From the NCBI GenBank assembly GCA_026182355.1, contig JAPFBL010000068.1:3489001-3553000 (forward strand): 64,000 nucleotides of DNA, written 5' to 3'. Both the position numbers and the translations under genes were made by a program. Numbering within the stretch: position 1 is the first letter of the stretch; each line of letters begins with the position of its first letter. Origin of the DNA: Hermatobates lingyangjiaoensis (Eukaryota; Arthropoda; Insecta; Hemiptera; Hermatobatidae). The notes beneath the pieces are model-generated. The model had not been told where the DNA came from. It searched no databases and worked only from the letters and a program-made list of their open reading frames with translations. Below, piece after piece: positions 49,456 to 56,412 of the stretch.

Positions 49456-52400
49456 TAAACTATTACAAGAAAATAACACGTAGAAAAAAACAAACAATTC
49501 ACTTCAATGTATTTACCCTTCATCAGGAGAAGGAGAAGCAGATGAGTGCTCAGCTGTCAAACTACAACTTATGTGTTAGTGTTTGCCAGCCGAGCAGAAC
49601 TAATCTTCTTCTTCTTCGTCTTCTCCTGATATGAAAAGAATGAAATATTGAAGTAATTGTGTGAATACGACTTCAAAATTGAAGAAAGTAAAACACAGAG
49701 TAAAGAAACACACTTACAAACTCAAATTTTTGAGCAATCTGTCTTCAGGAGAAAAGAGTAAGGGAGACCAAGCACGTTGTAGACGTAACACCAAGTAATT
49801 GACACTTGATGGTTTGATGTTATATTTGTTGCAGACTACATGAAGCATGCCTCGTGCATGAAGATGACCTTGACCCAGGACTCTTACTGCGGGCGGCACT
49901 ATCGTCTTCTGGTGGCCCAAGTGTCCGGGGAGGCGCCCGCGGCTAGCATTTGCTGGTAAGCTAACTCATATACTTAAGACAAATAACAAATCTGCCTTTA
50001 TGAATCTGTATTTGAAATATTCCTTGGTCGAAGTGACTCAACAACTTGTTCAACACATTGGTAAGATTTTGCAATCAGTTACTATATAGTATTTACTAAC
50101 ATTGGGAAAATATGAATAATACAAATGTTCTATGCAAACAACGGTTTTTATACACGTAGTGTTCTTTAAGTAGCAATACACTTTTGCAAACGCTTTTCTC
50201 TCTAATTTGACGTGTGTCCTTAGGAATTAATTCCATTTTTCTTAATGTACATCACCTTTCCTCTTATATCAAAGAAAATACTAAAATTACATAAGCACCA
50301 AGTCAGCGAGCTACCTCGGCGACCCTTAATCCTTCTTCCTATTTAATTTATTTATTGTCGTGAACTCTTTTACTGCAGAGTTACATGCAGTTATTATGCT
50401 TTGGTATATGTATACATATAGCGAGATTTCTCAGTAAACATGTCAAATAGAAATCTACATTTCAAGTACAGTAAGAAATTAAAAAACTGTTTCAAGATTC
50501 TTCAACCAAAATGACTAGTCTTTGTCGGAGTCACGGTAGAATTGAAACAAGTGAAATAGGACATCCGATGTAGTATTGATAAGGAAGGAAGGTAAGAGAG
50601 GTGTATTACAAGCTGTACAGAACAAATAACGAGAGCAAAGCTCCTTTGTTTTCTCTACATGTTTTTACGCCCTTTGAAATACCTCTCTTGCATACCTCCC
50701 TTCTCAATACCTTACCAGATATCTTCTTTCATTTGGTTCAGTTCGACTCTGACTCTGTGACTCTGACGGAAACCAGCAATTTTAGTTGAAAGATCTTAGT
50801 CCTATTTTTGCATGTATATGTATATATATTATATAAAGATTTCACATAAACACGTGAAATAACAATCAATGATCAAACCACAATAAGAAAATGGGAAAAT
50901 AAGACTAAGATCTTTCAACCGTAACAAGCGGTCTTCGTCAGAGTCAAAAACCCAATCAGTTGGGTTTTTGACTCTGACGAAGACCGCTTGTTACGGTTGA
51001 AAGATTTTAGTCTTGTTTCCCATTTTCTTATTGTGGTTTGATCATTGATATATATATATATGGTATATATATATTTATGTAACTAAATACTTTGATTAAA
51101 TTTCAAAGCCAATGTTTCAGTGTTGTTTATAACTTTTTCCATAGATCTACAATAGAGGTAAATAAGGGAACATATAACAATCAACAAATAAACACTTTGC
51201 ATTTTTTGTGCTTACTACAGCGTGTAAAATAATAGGAGTAGAGATAATATGTATGTATACCAGTATAATAACTTACATATTGAAGACATTTGAAAAAAGA
51301 AAAACTGGGTGCTAGTTGAACAGAGAATTGAATTAATAAAAATGTAACCAGAACAAAATCTTTAGCGAAATAATAGTCACCATGTATACTGAGCAGCAGA
51401 CTAACTCACTTAAGTGACTCACCAATCAGTCATCAACAAAGCTTCCAAAACACCAAAAATTTCAACTGAAACACTTCATTTGTCACATACTCGTATACAC
51501 CTGAATTTGATAAAAAACACCATAACGTGGTAAGAAGCGGAATAATTTAGTTGTAATCAGCTACTATGTGGTATTTACTAAATTTTAGCAATTACATAAC
51601 AAGTCGCAAGTAGCGTTGGAGCCTCCTATGCTATCCAAATCTGAATAAAGTTTATTCAAATTTGCTGCGATTACTTATTCAGTTCAAAGTTTCGAGAAGA
51701 CTAAATATTCAACACTTCCAGATCATTTCTTATTTATCCAGAATGTTTTCGTTTTCTGCCTAGAATAGTTTTCCTTAAAACCCAAATTGTGTAGTTAATT
51801 TATCATATGAAAAGTAAAGTTGTTACATTACGCTTATATGTTCTTAATGAATAGGATTGTGGATAAATCTTTCTTTCATAAAGCGGTTCATCTTTCAAGA
51901 ATACTACCTTGTTACACCTTTTTTATTTAATATAATATATATTATGTACCTTCTCCAGATTAGTCCTCTTAAAATAACGATTTAACTTTACTTTTAATTA
52001 TAACATACAAAGGAAACTTATATAAACTTTGTTTGATAACTTTTGAATTTCTTACGATGAACAATGAACATTAAGAAGAATTTCCATGATGAAAGTGAAA
52101 TTACATTCATTATTGATTTCAGAATAATCAGGATTTTTGTAAGCACTTAATATTTCTATAACCTGAAACGACAATTTCTTATTAATTTTTGCGATCCAAG
52201 CAATTATTTTACAATTGTATTACTTTTAAAGGAGTAAAAAGCTGGTTATTATTGATTTAAGCTAAGTGAAATGTTGAAGGAGTATTGTTTTATGTTTAGC
52301 TCGCACCACCTGTTCCGAGAGTGCGTCATCGACCAGACAAGACACTCGTGCGACCCCCAGGTGGAACAGTTTTCCGCTCAGGTCCTCGACAAGGCTCTCA

Positions 52401-55400
52401 GCTTTCTTCGCAATCAGTGTGCTAACTTTGTGTGAGTAGCAACAACATATTTACCCTTTGTTGTAATATAGTTATTTTGAAGGAAGTGGGTCGAAATGAT
52501 AAGAACTGCAAGTGTCCAGCGAAAGAGAAATCAACTTAACCTGTTTATTTAAGCAGTGTAAATAACGCCTAGTCAGTTTCATATACTTAATGTTAGTCAT
52601 TTAGATCATTGGAATAAACGAATTAATTTACGTCTGCAGTTGAACACATGAAAGAAGAACTGGTAGTTTCGTTACCTTGAGAGTTGGTATTCCGTAATCC
52701 AAGCTATTATTGCATCACTTTATATTTCATTTTATATATTAACGATTTGAAGAAATCGATATATTCTAATCGATGAGAGCAGCTTTTTATTTGATTTAAA
52801 CTATTTTTTACTTTACTATAAGTAAAGTATAGTAATCGTGAAAAAAATCGATCTCCAGATTTTGACGGAATTATATGTTTTGAGGTCCCAAAAGTCGCTT
52901 TATTTTACTTGATGTCAGATGCCAATTTGAAGACTAATTGTTTACGAGTTCTTTATTTTCTCACAATTCCCTTGCATATATGACCTATCGTCGAGTGATT
53001 ACGTCACCCATACGTGAACTTAAAAAGCTGAAAGTCTTATGTTGTTGAAACAGTTGGCACCAAGAAAGCGACGATTCCCACAGTACAGTTGACTGGTTCA
53101 CTTGAGAGTTAATTACGCTGCCTGTAACAGTTGTCATCTTTCCTTCACCTGTAGGTTACATAACGCAGACGTCAGCTATCACCCGTTGACAACACACACT
53201 GCACTCATTCAAGCGAAATCAGAGGGGCGTGTAGAAATGGGCGCGGTGTCCCGGCCGCACATTAGAGGAGGGCATTTGAACAATAGTCATGAAAGGTGAC
53301 GCCATTATAGGAATATACTGGATACTATAATCCGTTCAGAAATTCCTGACGGTACACATACTCGAACATTAGTATCATAATTTCACTATGACCGTTTTGG
53401 AGAGATCGTGGCATTCTTGGTGTCTACTGTCTTAACAACACAAGACTCAGCTTTTTAGATCACGTCTGGGGTGACGTAATCACTCGAGGATAGGTCATAT
53501 ATGCCAAGGATATTATAATCTCTAATTTTTTATTGATCGATTCAACCAAAAATTAGGATCGTTTCCGTTTTCGAGCATTGCAGTGCGTGATGTATAAACT
53601 CGAATATATATTGTAAAAGGAGGAATCATTAACAAAAAGAGTTTAATGATATTCATTGATTTAATGTCCAATTAATTATCAATTAGAAATCGTTTGTCGT
53701 TTAACATCTGAGTTTTATTAACCAAAATATTATTCCATTTCATAATGTTGTACAGTACGCTAAAACTTACGTTTTTATGTGGCATACAATCAAGATGTGC
53801 TCCGGGTAGCACTAAACTTCTGACCGCACGGACTTTAAATAGTCTGAATTCACTATAATTCAATTCCAACAAGTTCGTGAATTGTTTCTGTCTATCTGTC
53901 GGCAATATTGTGTCGATTTTTGTAACGAATTTGAAATTCTTATTAATTTTATCAAATTTTATGACATCTATTACTCCATTAAGTAAATGGTTTAAGTAAC
54001 CACTTACCTACATCAGAGGTATAATATATATATATATATATACATACCATATATATATATATATATATATATACATACATGTTAGGTACATTTATATGTA
54101 CCTAACATTCTATTTAGATATTTTCTGTTGATCTAATCAAATATTTACATCTAAAGACAATTCATAATTGACTAAATTAATTCAAGTTTCCGTTTACGAA
54201 GATACTCGTAGCTAAATTCCCTGAAAAGTTATAAAAAACTTGAGATTCGTACGACGAAAACTAAGTTTGATCTAATATTAGATAACATAAAGCATTATAA
54301 TGTTCATCTGAGGGAACCTAACCAAAAGCAGTTGAAAGAGAAAAAAAAATAAAAGTTTGGCCAAGAGCATTGTAAAATTCAGCTTATGTTGTTTGTTTAG
54401 TTGTTATCGTGCTTACTTCTGATACCGGAGATCTCGAGTACCTGACTTTTTTCATCGTAGAGCCATTAAATATATCTATTCAGTCCACTAGAGGAGGTAA
54501 AATCATTGATCCTGAGCCTTTAAAGTACCGTCAGAGGATCCTGCTCTATTTAAACTAAAGTATGGGACGGCTGATGTAGAGTTAACTCGGGAGTGTGTCT
54601 GTTTAGTGTGTTTGGTCTAAGTGCAGTCACAAAGGACCACAAGTGCTCATCTTGAGGTTTGCCTCTGCAGCCAATATTAAATACAACTCTACCTTCATAT
54701 ACGTGTTTACTTTAGCAAGAAGGGCATCAAATGAATAAGTTAAGTAATTAGTTTATCGAACTAAAAATAACTGCGAAGTACAGTCATGAGAGTGTTTGCA
54801 GACCTAACCAAGTGGACTGTCCCGGGACTGAGTTTTACCAGAAGGCGACTGGGCGAGCTGACATGACGACGGTGCCTGAGCGAGTGCCCGACATACTCCA
54901 GGACCAACCTCTGCCTCCCAGAACCACACCATCAACGGCGCCACCACTCGCTTCCTCCACTGAGTCCAAAGGTACCCTCAGCACTTAGTACTCACTCCTA
55001 CCTCATTCACAGTAGTTTATGTTACACGAGTTAGCTTTGAATACCTTTAGAAAAGACAAAAAGATAAACGTTTCTTCCTCTGGGAGATACAATTTTTAAA
55101 ATGCTATATTTCTGCCGGTAGCTTAAAGGTTATGTAATAATTTATTTGCGTTATTAGAATAATTATACCTCGCATATTTTCCCTGTTTTTCGTTCTATAA
55201 GTTCCAAAGAACATTTCCAAGCTCTTACTGAAAAAGAGAAAAACTATTTTGAAAAAAAAAACCTACTTAATTTCTACATTTTTTCCAAATCTATTTCATT
55301 GTCACGTACGGATGACAATGACAAAACTCTCCTAAAGAATTGGAATGTAGTGATATTTACGAAATTCGGTGTACGCGTGATGAAATATACATACATCAAA

Positions 55401-56412
55401 CTAGTAAATCTTTAAAATTACATATTAATGAACATGAATAATGGTCATTAGAGGTAAACAATGTAGTGTCTTATTTTTGCACATCACTTATCTAATTGGC
55501 TTGTGTTATTCATTCATGCAGTGAGGCAGCAACTGGTGTCTAAACTTCGTCATTTAATATCGCAATGCTATTAAGAAAATTTTAATTTCCAAATATTTAT
55601 ACATCTTTTTACTACTGTTTCTTTTGCTGTTTTAAATATATCTAAAACGAAATAATTATTACTCTCTTCGTATTCAGTTTGATCTCCTCTTTTTAGTTGT
55701 ATTGTAGTTTTGGATAACGGTCAAGTTCTACAAAATTAAAAGCACCTAACTGATATTTATTTGCATCTGTAATATAACTGAAAAGATCACCTGATGCTTG
55801 AAACGTTTTCCTCCAATGCCCACACTAGTCGTCGCGGGTTCATTTTATGATTCAGCATTCATCAACCACGAGCAAGTCACATTACCTAAGGCGCCAATAG
55901 CACGTGGTGCAACGCGACAAGTATTCGGTAATCCAGTGCTAACCGCTAATCCAGACTCACAATGTTTAATGACAATCAAAGTTCTAGATAAGGAGTTTTC
56001 AAGCAATCATGATTTAATGTTGAACGAGTGACAACTTGATTCAGGTTCAAGCACCACTTGGGTAAAGCACGACTGGACCTCTCACTCATGGATGCCCGGA
56101 GGTAACAAGGGGAGGACGACAGAGAGCCCGGTGCAGCCGGCGACGCTGCCGGGGGAGCGCAGCACGTTCAGCCGCGGCATGGCCTGGGAGGTGGACGAGC
56201 CAGCCAACACGGGCTCCACAGTGTCCACTTCGAGACACCAGCCTCCCGGCTTCACGTGGTACCCGTCCTCCAAGGCTAACGACTACAAGGAGACCAACGC
56301 CATTGACGAGCCTAACCAGCAGGGCCTCGAGAGCGGCAACAACCCGGCGGGTAGGCAAGGCGCCGCCCTCCACACAGTCCTCGTCCTGGCCTTGCTCGCG
56401 CTCCGCCGGTAA
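45003..56412 (+). CDS. Gene 1: secreted Cys-rich, probably GPI-anchored 374-aa protein (7 coding exons)
   Basis: Joining 45006-45075, 45838-45958, 47833-47975, 49835-49955, 52300-52431, 54802-54971 and 56045-56412 gives one open frame of 374 codons plus TAA. Every junction is GT-AG and phase-compatible. Residues 1-25 are a signal peptide (hydrophobic AVYVAILFLLTIPG). Residues 27-202 hold 15 cysteines (27, 29, 37, 63, 72, 80, 104, 119, 130, 151, 152, 160, 169, 192, 202), including a CxC start and an adjacent CC pair. Residues about 215-345 are Pro/Thr/Ser/Gly-rich and look like an extracellular stalk. The last ~17 residues are hydrophobic (ALHTVLVLALLALRR), as in a GPI-anchor signal; a short membrane tail is the alternative. 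Introns are 762, 1874, 1859, 2344, 2370 and 1073 bp. Exons are far richer in G+C than the introns. Family and function are not recognised, so a cell-surface role is inferred only from topology. Upstream non-coding exon(s) and promoter were not located. Confidence 0.85.
45838..45958 (+). CDS. Gene 1 exon 2: start of the Cys-rich domain
   Basis: Acceptor CCATTTCAG, donor CAG|GTATCT. It encodes residues 24-63 and two bases of codon 64. It begins DARCQCSKQDYQYC, placing the signal cleavage near Ala25, and ends at Cys63. The charged, helix-like stretch LADPLLKDPHLIYPDNPKD lies between. Confidence 0.87.
47833..47975 (+). CDS. Gene 1 exon 3: Cys-rich domain
   Basis: Acceptor TTTACTTTCAG. It encodes residues 64-111 with Cys72, Cys80 and Cys104 (segments FFVDCVKQYTDRCF and HKLCSMPDY). 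The donor is AGAAG|GTTATT, a weak 5' splice site with no purine at +3 and no G at +5. It is chosen because it alone keeps frame with the next exon. Reading through would add a short tail and stop at 47999-48001, so intron retention would make a truncated secreted form. Confidence 0.82.
48129..48184. repeat. (CT)n(AT)n compound microsatellite
   Basis: CT run passing directly into an AT run, in intron 3 of gene 1. Confidence 0.9.
48666..48711. repeat. (TA)n microsatellite
   Basis: About 23 TA units abutting a family k element; the Ile-Tyr repeat ORFs across it are artefacts. Confidence 0.92.
48714..48895 (-). mobile_element. Hammerhead-bearing terminal repeat (family k, second copy)
   Basis: Reverse-orientation relative of 41527-41722 (AAAAGAACACATAGAAAG, GAACTCACT, ATTTCGATGTCCTCGTCTTC, GGAGGAAAGG). 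As at 41.7 kb, a (TA)n tract lies on its terminal side. Purine/A-rich sequence follows to about 49035. Confidence 0.6.
48755..48800 (-). ncRNA. Hammerhead ribozyme-like core, family k second copy
   Basis: - strand CTGAAGA (48787-48781), stem II GA/TC (weak), GAAA (48770-48767), stem III ATAT, A17, G-C at the first stem I pair and poor pairing beyond. The core bases are intact but the helices are eroded. Confidence 0.42.
49098..49118. repeat. (AT)n microsatellite
   Basis: Short AT run abutting the left edge of the family f foldback element. Confidence 0.85.
49163..49207 (-). ncRNA. Hammerhead ribozyme, family f left arm
   Basis: - strand CTGAAGA (49197-49191), short stem II, GAAA (49180-49177), stem III AATT, A17. 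The predicted cut is between 49173 and 49172. Stem I pairs in 9 of the first 10 positions (GAGA with UCUC, then GUAAG with CUUAU around one C-C mismatch). Stem II is the weak point, with only two or three pairs. Confidence 0.6.
49285..49329 (+). ncRNA. Hammerhead ribozyme-like core, family f right arm
   Basis: CTGAAGA (49295-49301), stem II GGT/ACC, GAAA (49312-49315), AATT stem III, A17, then AAGAC. Stem I has an A-A mismatch at the first pair, then AGA/UCU. All core bases are present. It is sense to gene 1. Confidence 0.5.
49412..49448. repeat. (TA)n microsatellite
   Basis: TA run between the family f and family i elements. Confidence 0.88.
49489..49665. mobile_element. Imperfect foldback element (family i)
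   Basis: The left arm CACTTCAATGTATT...CATCAGGAGAAG and the right arm CTTCTCCTGATATG...AATATTGAAGTAA are inverted. The - strand CTGATGA and the + strand CTGATAT/GAAATATT recall the family k core, but neither core is complete. A decayed relative of the hammerhead elements. Confidence 0.55.
49671..49797 (-). mobile_element. Half copy of the family g hammerhead element next to exon 4
   Basis: Matches the outer-to-inner left arm of 41766-42026 (TTCAAAATTGAAG..., AGTAAAGAAACACACTTAC, CTTCAGGAGA..., CAAGCACGTTGTAGACGTAAC). It stops at the element centre, 37 bp before the exon 4 acceptor. The - strand core has CTGAAGA (49748-49742) but AAAA in place of GAAA. Stem II is AG/CU here versus GG/CC in the 41.8 kb copy, a pair-preserving change. 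Confidence 0.7.
49835..49955 (+). CDS. Gene 1 exon 4: Cys-rich domain
   Basis: Acceptor TTTGTTGCAG, donor TG|GTAAGC. It encodes residues 112-151 with Cys119, Cys130 and Cys151 (segments HASCMKMTLTQDSYCGRHY and VSGEAPAASIC). A half copy of a foldback element ends about 37 bp upstream of the acceptor, so that insertion lies at or next to the branch-point region. Confidence 0.86.
50423..50812. mobile_element. Foldback element with hammerhead-like arms and a 200-bp centre (family a/d)
   Basis: The left arm (50423-50540) and right arm (50745-50812) are inverted relatives of the element at 4283-4556 (shared TTTCNCAGTAAACATGT and AGATCTTAGTCC). The centre is unrelated between copies. It sits just upstream of the family e element in the same intron. 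The 62-codon ORF in the centre is not considered a gene. Confidence 0.65.
50757..50805 (+). ncRNA. Hammerhead ribozyme-like core, family d right arm (A9 changed)
   Basis: GACT, CTGACGG (50763-50769; A9 to G), stem II region, GAAA (50788-50791), AGATCT stem III, U17, AGTC. Stem I GACT/AGTC is kept. The A9 change should reduce or abolish activity. Confidence 0.42.
50893..50954 (-). ncRNA. Hammerhead ribozyme, family e left arm (all core bases intact)
   Basis: On the - strand: GACT, CTGACGA (50941-50935), stem II ACCG/CGGT closed by a CTTGTTA loop, GAAA (50916-50913), palindromic stem III AGATCT and U17, then AGTC. Stem I pairs GACT with AGTC, has an internal loop of T-rich strands, then pairs TGGG with CCCA. 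That is the type I layout with a loop in stem I facing the stem II loop. The predicted cut is between 50907 and 50906. Stem III has no loop of its own, so the fold needs two copies (dimer), as described for minimal hammerheads of retroelements. Confidence 0.7.
50961..51022 (+). ncRNA. Hammerhead ribozyme, family e right arm (sense to gene 1)
   Basis: TGGG (50961-50964), GACT, CTGACGA (50974-50980), stem II ACCG/CGGT, GAAA (50999-51002), stem III AGA/UUU (one G-U pair), U17, AGTC (51009-51012), CCCA (51019-51022). Stem I pairs as in the left arm. It is transcribed in the gene 1 pre-mRNA and could cut intron 4 between 51008 and 51009. Confidence 0.62.
52300..52431 (+). CDS. Gene 1 exon 5: Cys-rich domain
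   Basis: Acceptor TTATGTTTAG, donor TTTGT|GTGAGT (strong). It encodes residues 152-195 with Cys152, 160, 169 and 192 (segments CSHHLFRECVIDQTRHSC and VLDKALSFLRNQC). The first base completes the second Cys of the CC pair. Confidence 0.86.
52808..52903 (+). repeat. Interspersed repeat, copy 2
   Basis: Partner of 249-346, with the same terminal palindrome TACTTTACTATAAGTAAAGTA (positions ~52808-52829). It lies about 70 bp upstream of the transposon at 52971. Confidence 0.7.
52971..53510. mobile_element. Non-autonomous DNA transposon with long terminal inverted repeats
   Basis: The left end CCTTGCATATATGACCTATC, then TCGAGTGATTACGTCACCC, is mirrored at the right end (GGGTGACGTAATCACTCGA, then GATAGGTCATATATGCCAAG). 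Similarity continues inward for ~130 bp with small gaps (TTGTTGAAACAGTTGGCACC against its inverse). The unique middle of ~250 bp has a 65-codon ORF without a domain. Target-site duplication could not be fixed. It lies in intron 5 of gene 1. Confidence 0.75.
54026..54108. repeat. (TA)n tract and a 12-bp perfect hairpin
   Basis: The TA run is followed by ATGTTAGGTACA (54079-54090), a 6-base loop and its exact complement (54097-54108). Confidence 0.85.
54802..54971 (+). CDS. Gene 1 exon 6: last cysteine and Pro/Thr linker
   Basis: Acceptor GTGTTTGCAG, donor AAAG|GTACCC. It encodes residues 196-252: NQVDCPGTEFYQKATGR with the last cysteine (202), then a Pro/Thr/Ser-rich stretch including PLPPRTTPSTAPPLASSTES. 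That composition suits an O-glycosylated stalk. Confidence 0.83.
56045..56412 (+). CDS. Gene 1 exon 7: stalk, C-terminal hydrophobic tail and stop
   Basis: Acceptor TTGATTCAG. It encodes residues 253-374 and TAA at 56410-56412. It has no cysteine, is Gly/Ser/Thr/Pro-rich with several Trp (TTWVKHDWTSHSWMPGG), and ends NNPAGRQGAALHTVLVLALL then ALRR. Small residues followed by a spacer and a hydrophobic end fit a GPI-attachment signal. The exon is markedly G+C-rich, which creates a long antisense ORF (56424-56086) that is a shadow. Confidence 0.84.

Larger units (their letters stand above)
50836..51048. mobile_element. Foldback element with two head-to-head hammerhead cores (family e)
   Basis: Near-perfect inverted repeat inside intron 4 of gene 1, flanked by AT tracts on both sides. 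The outer arms carry ATCAATGATCAAACCACAAT-type sequence and the inner arms the ribozyme core. The centre is a palindrome around CCCAATCAGTTGGG. Related copies are at 15071-15298 (two arms) and 25965-26092 (one arm). Confidence 0.85.

Noticed and set aside
48585..49634. ORFs with Ile-Tyr repeats
   Set aside because: They read through (TA)n tracts and into hammerhead-bearing repeats; not host coding.
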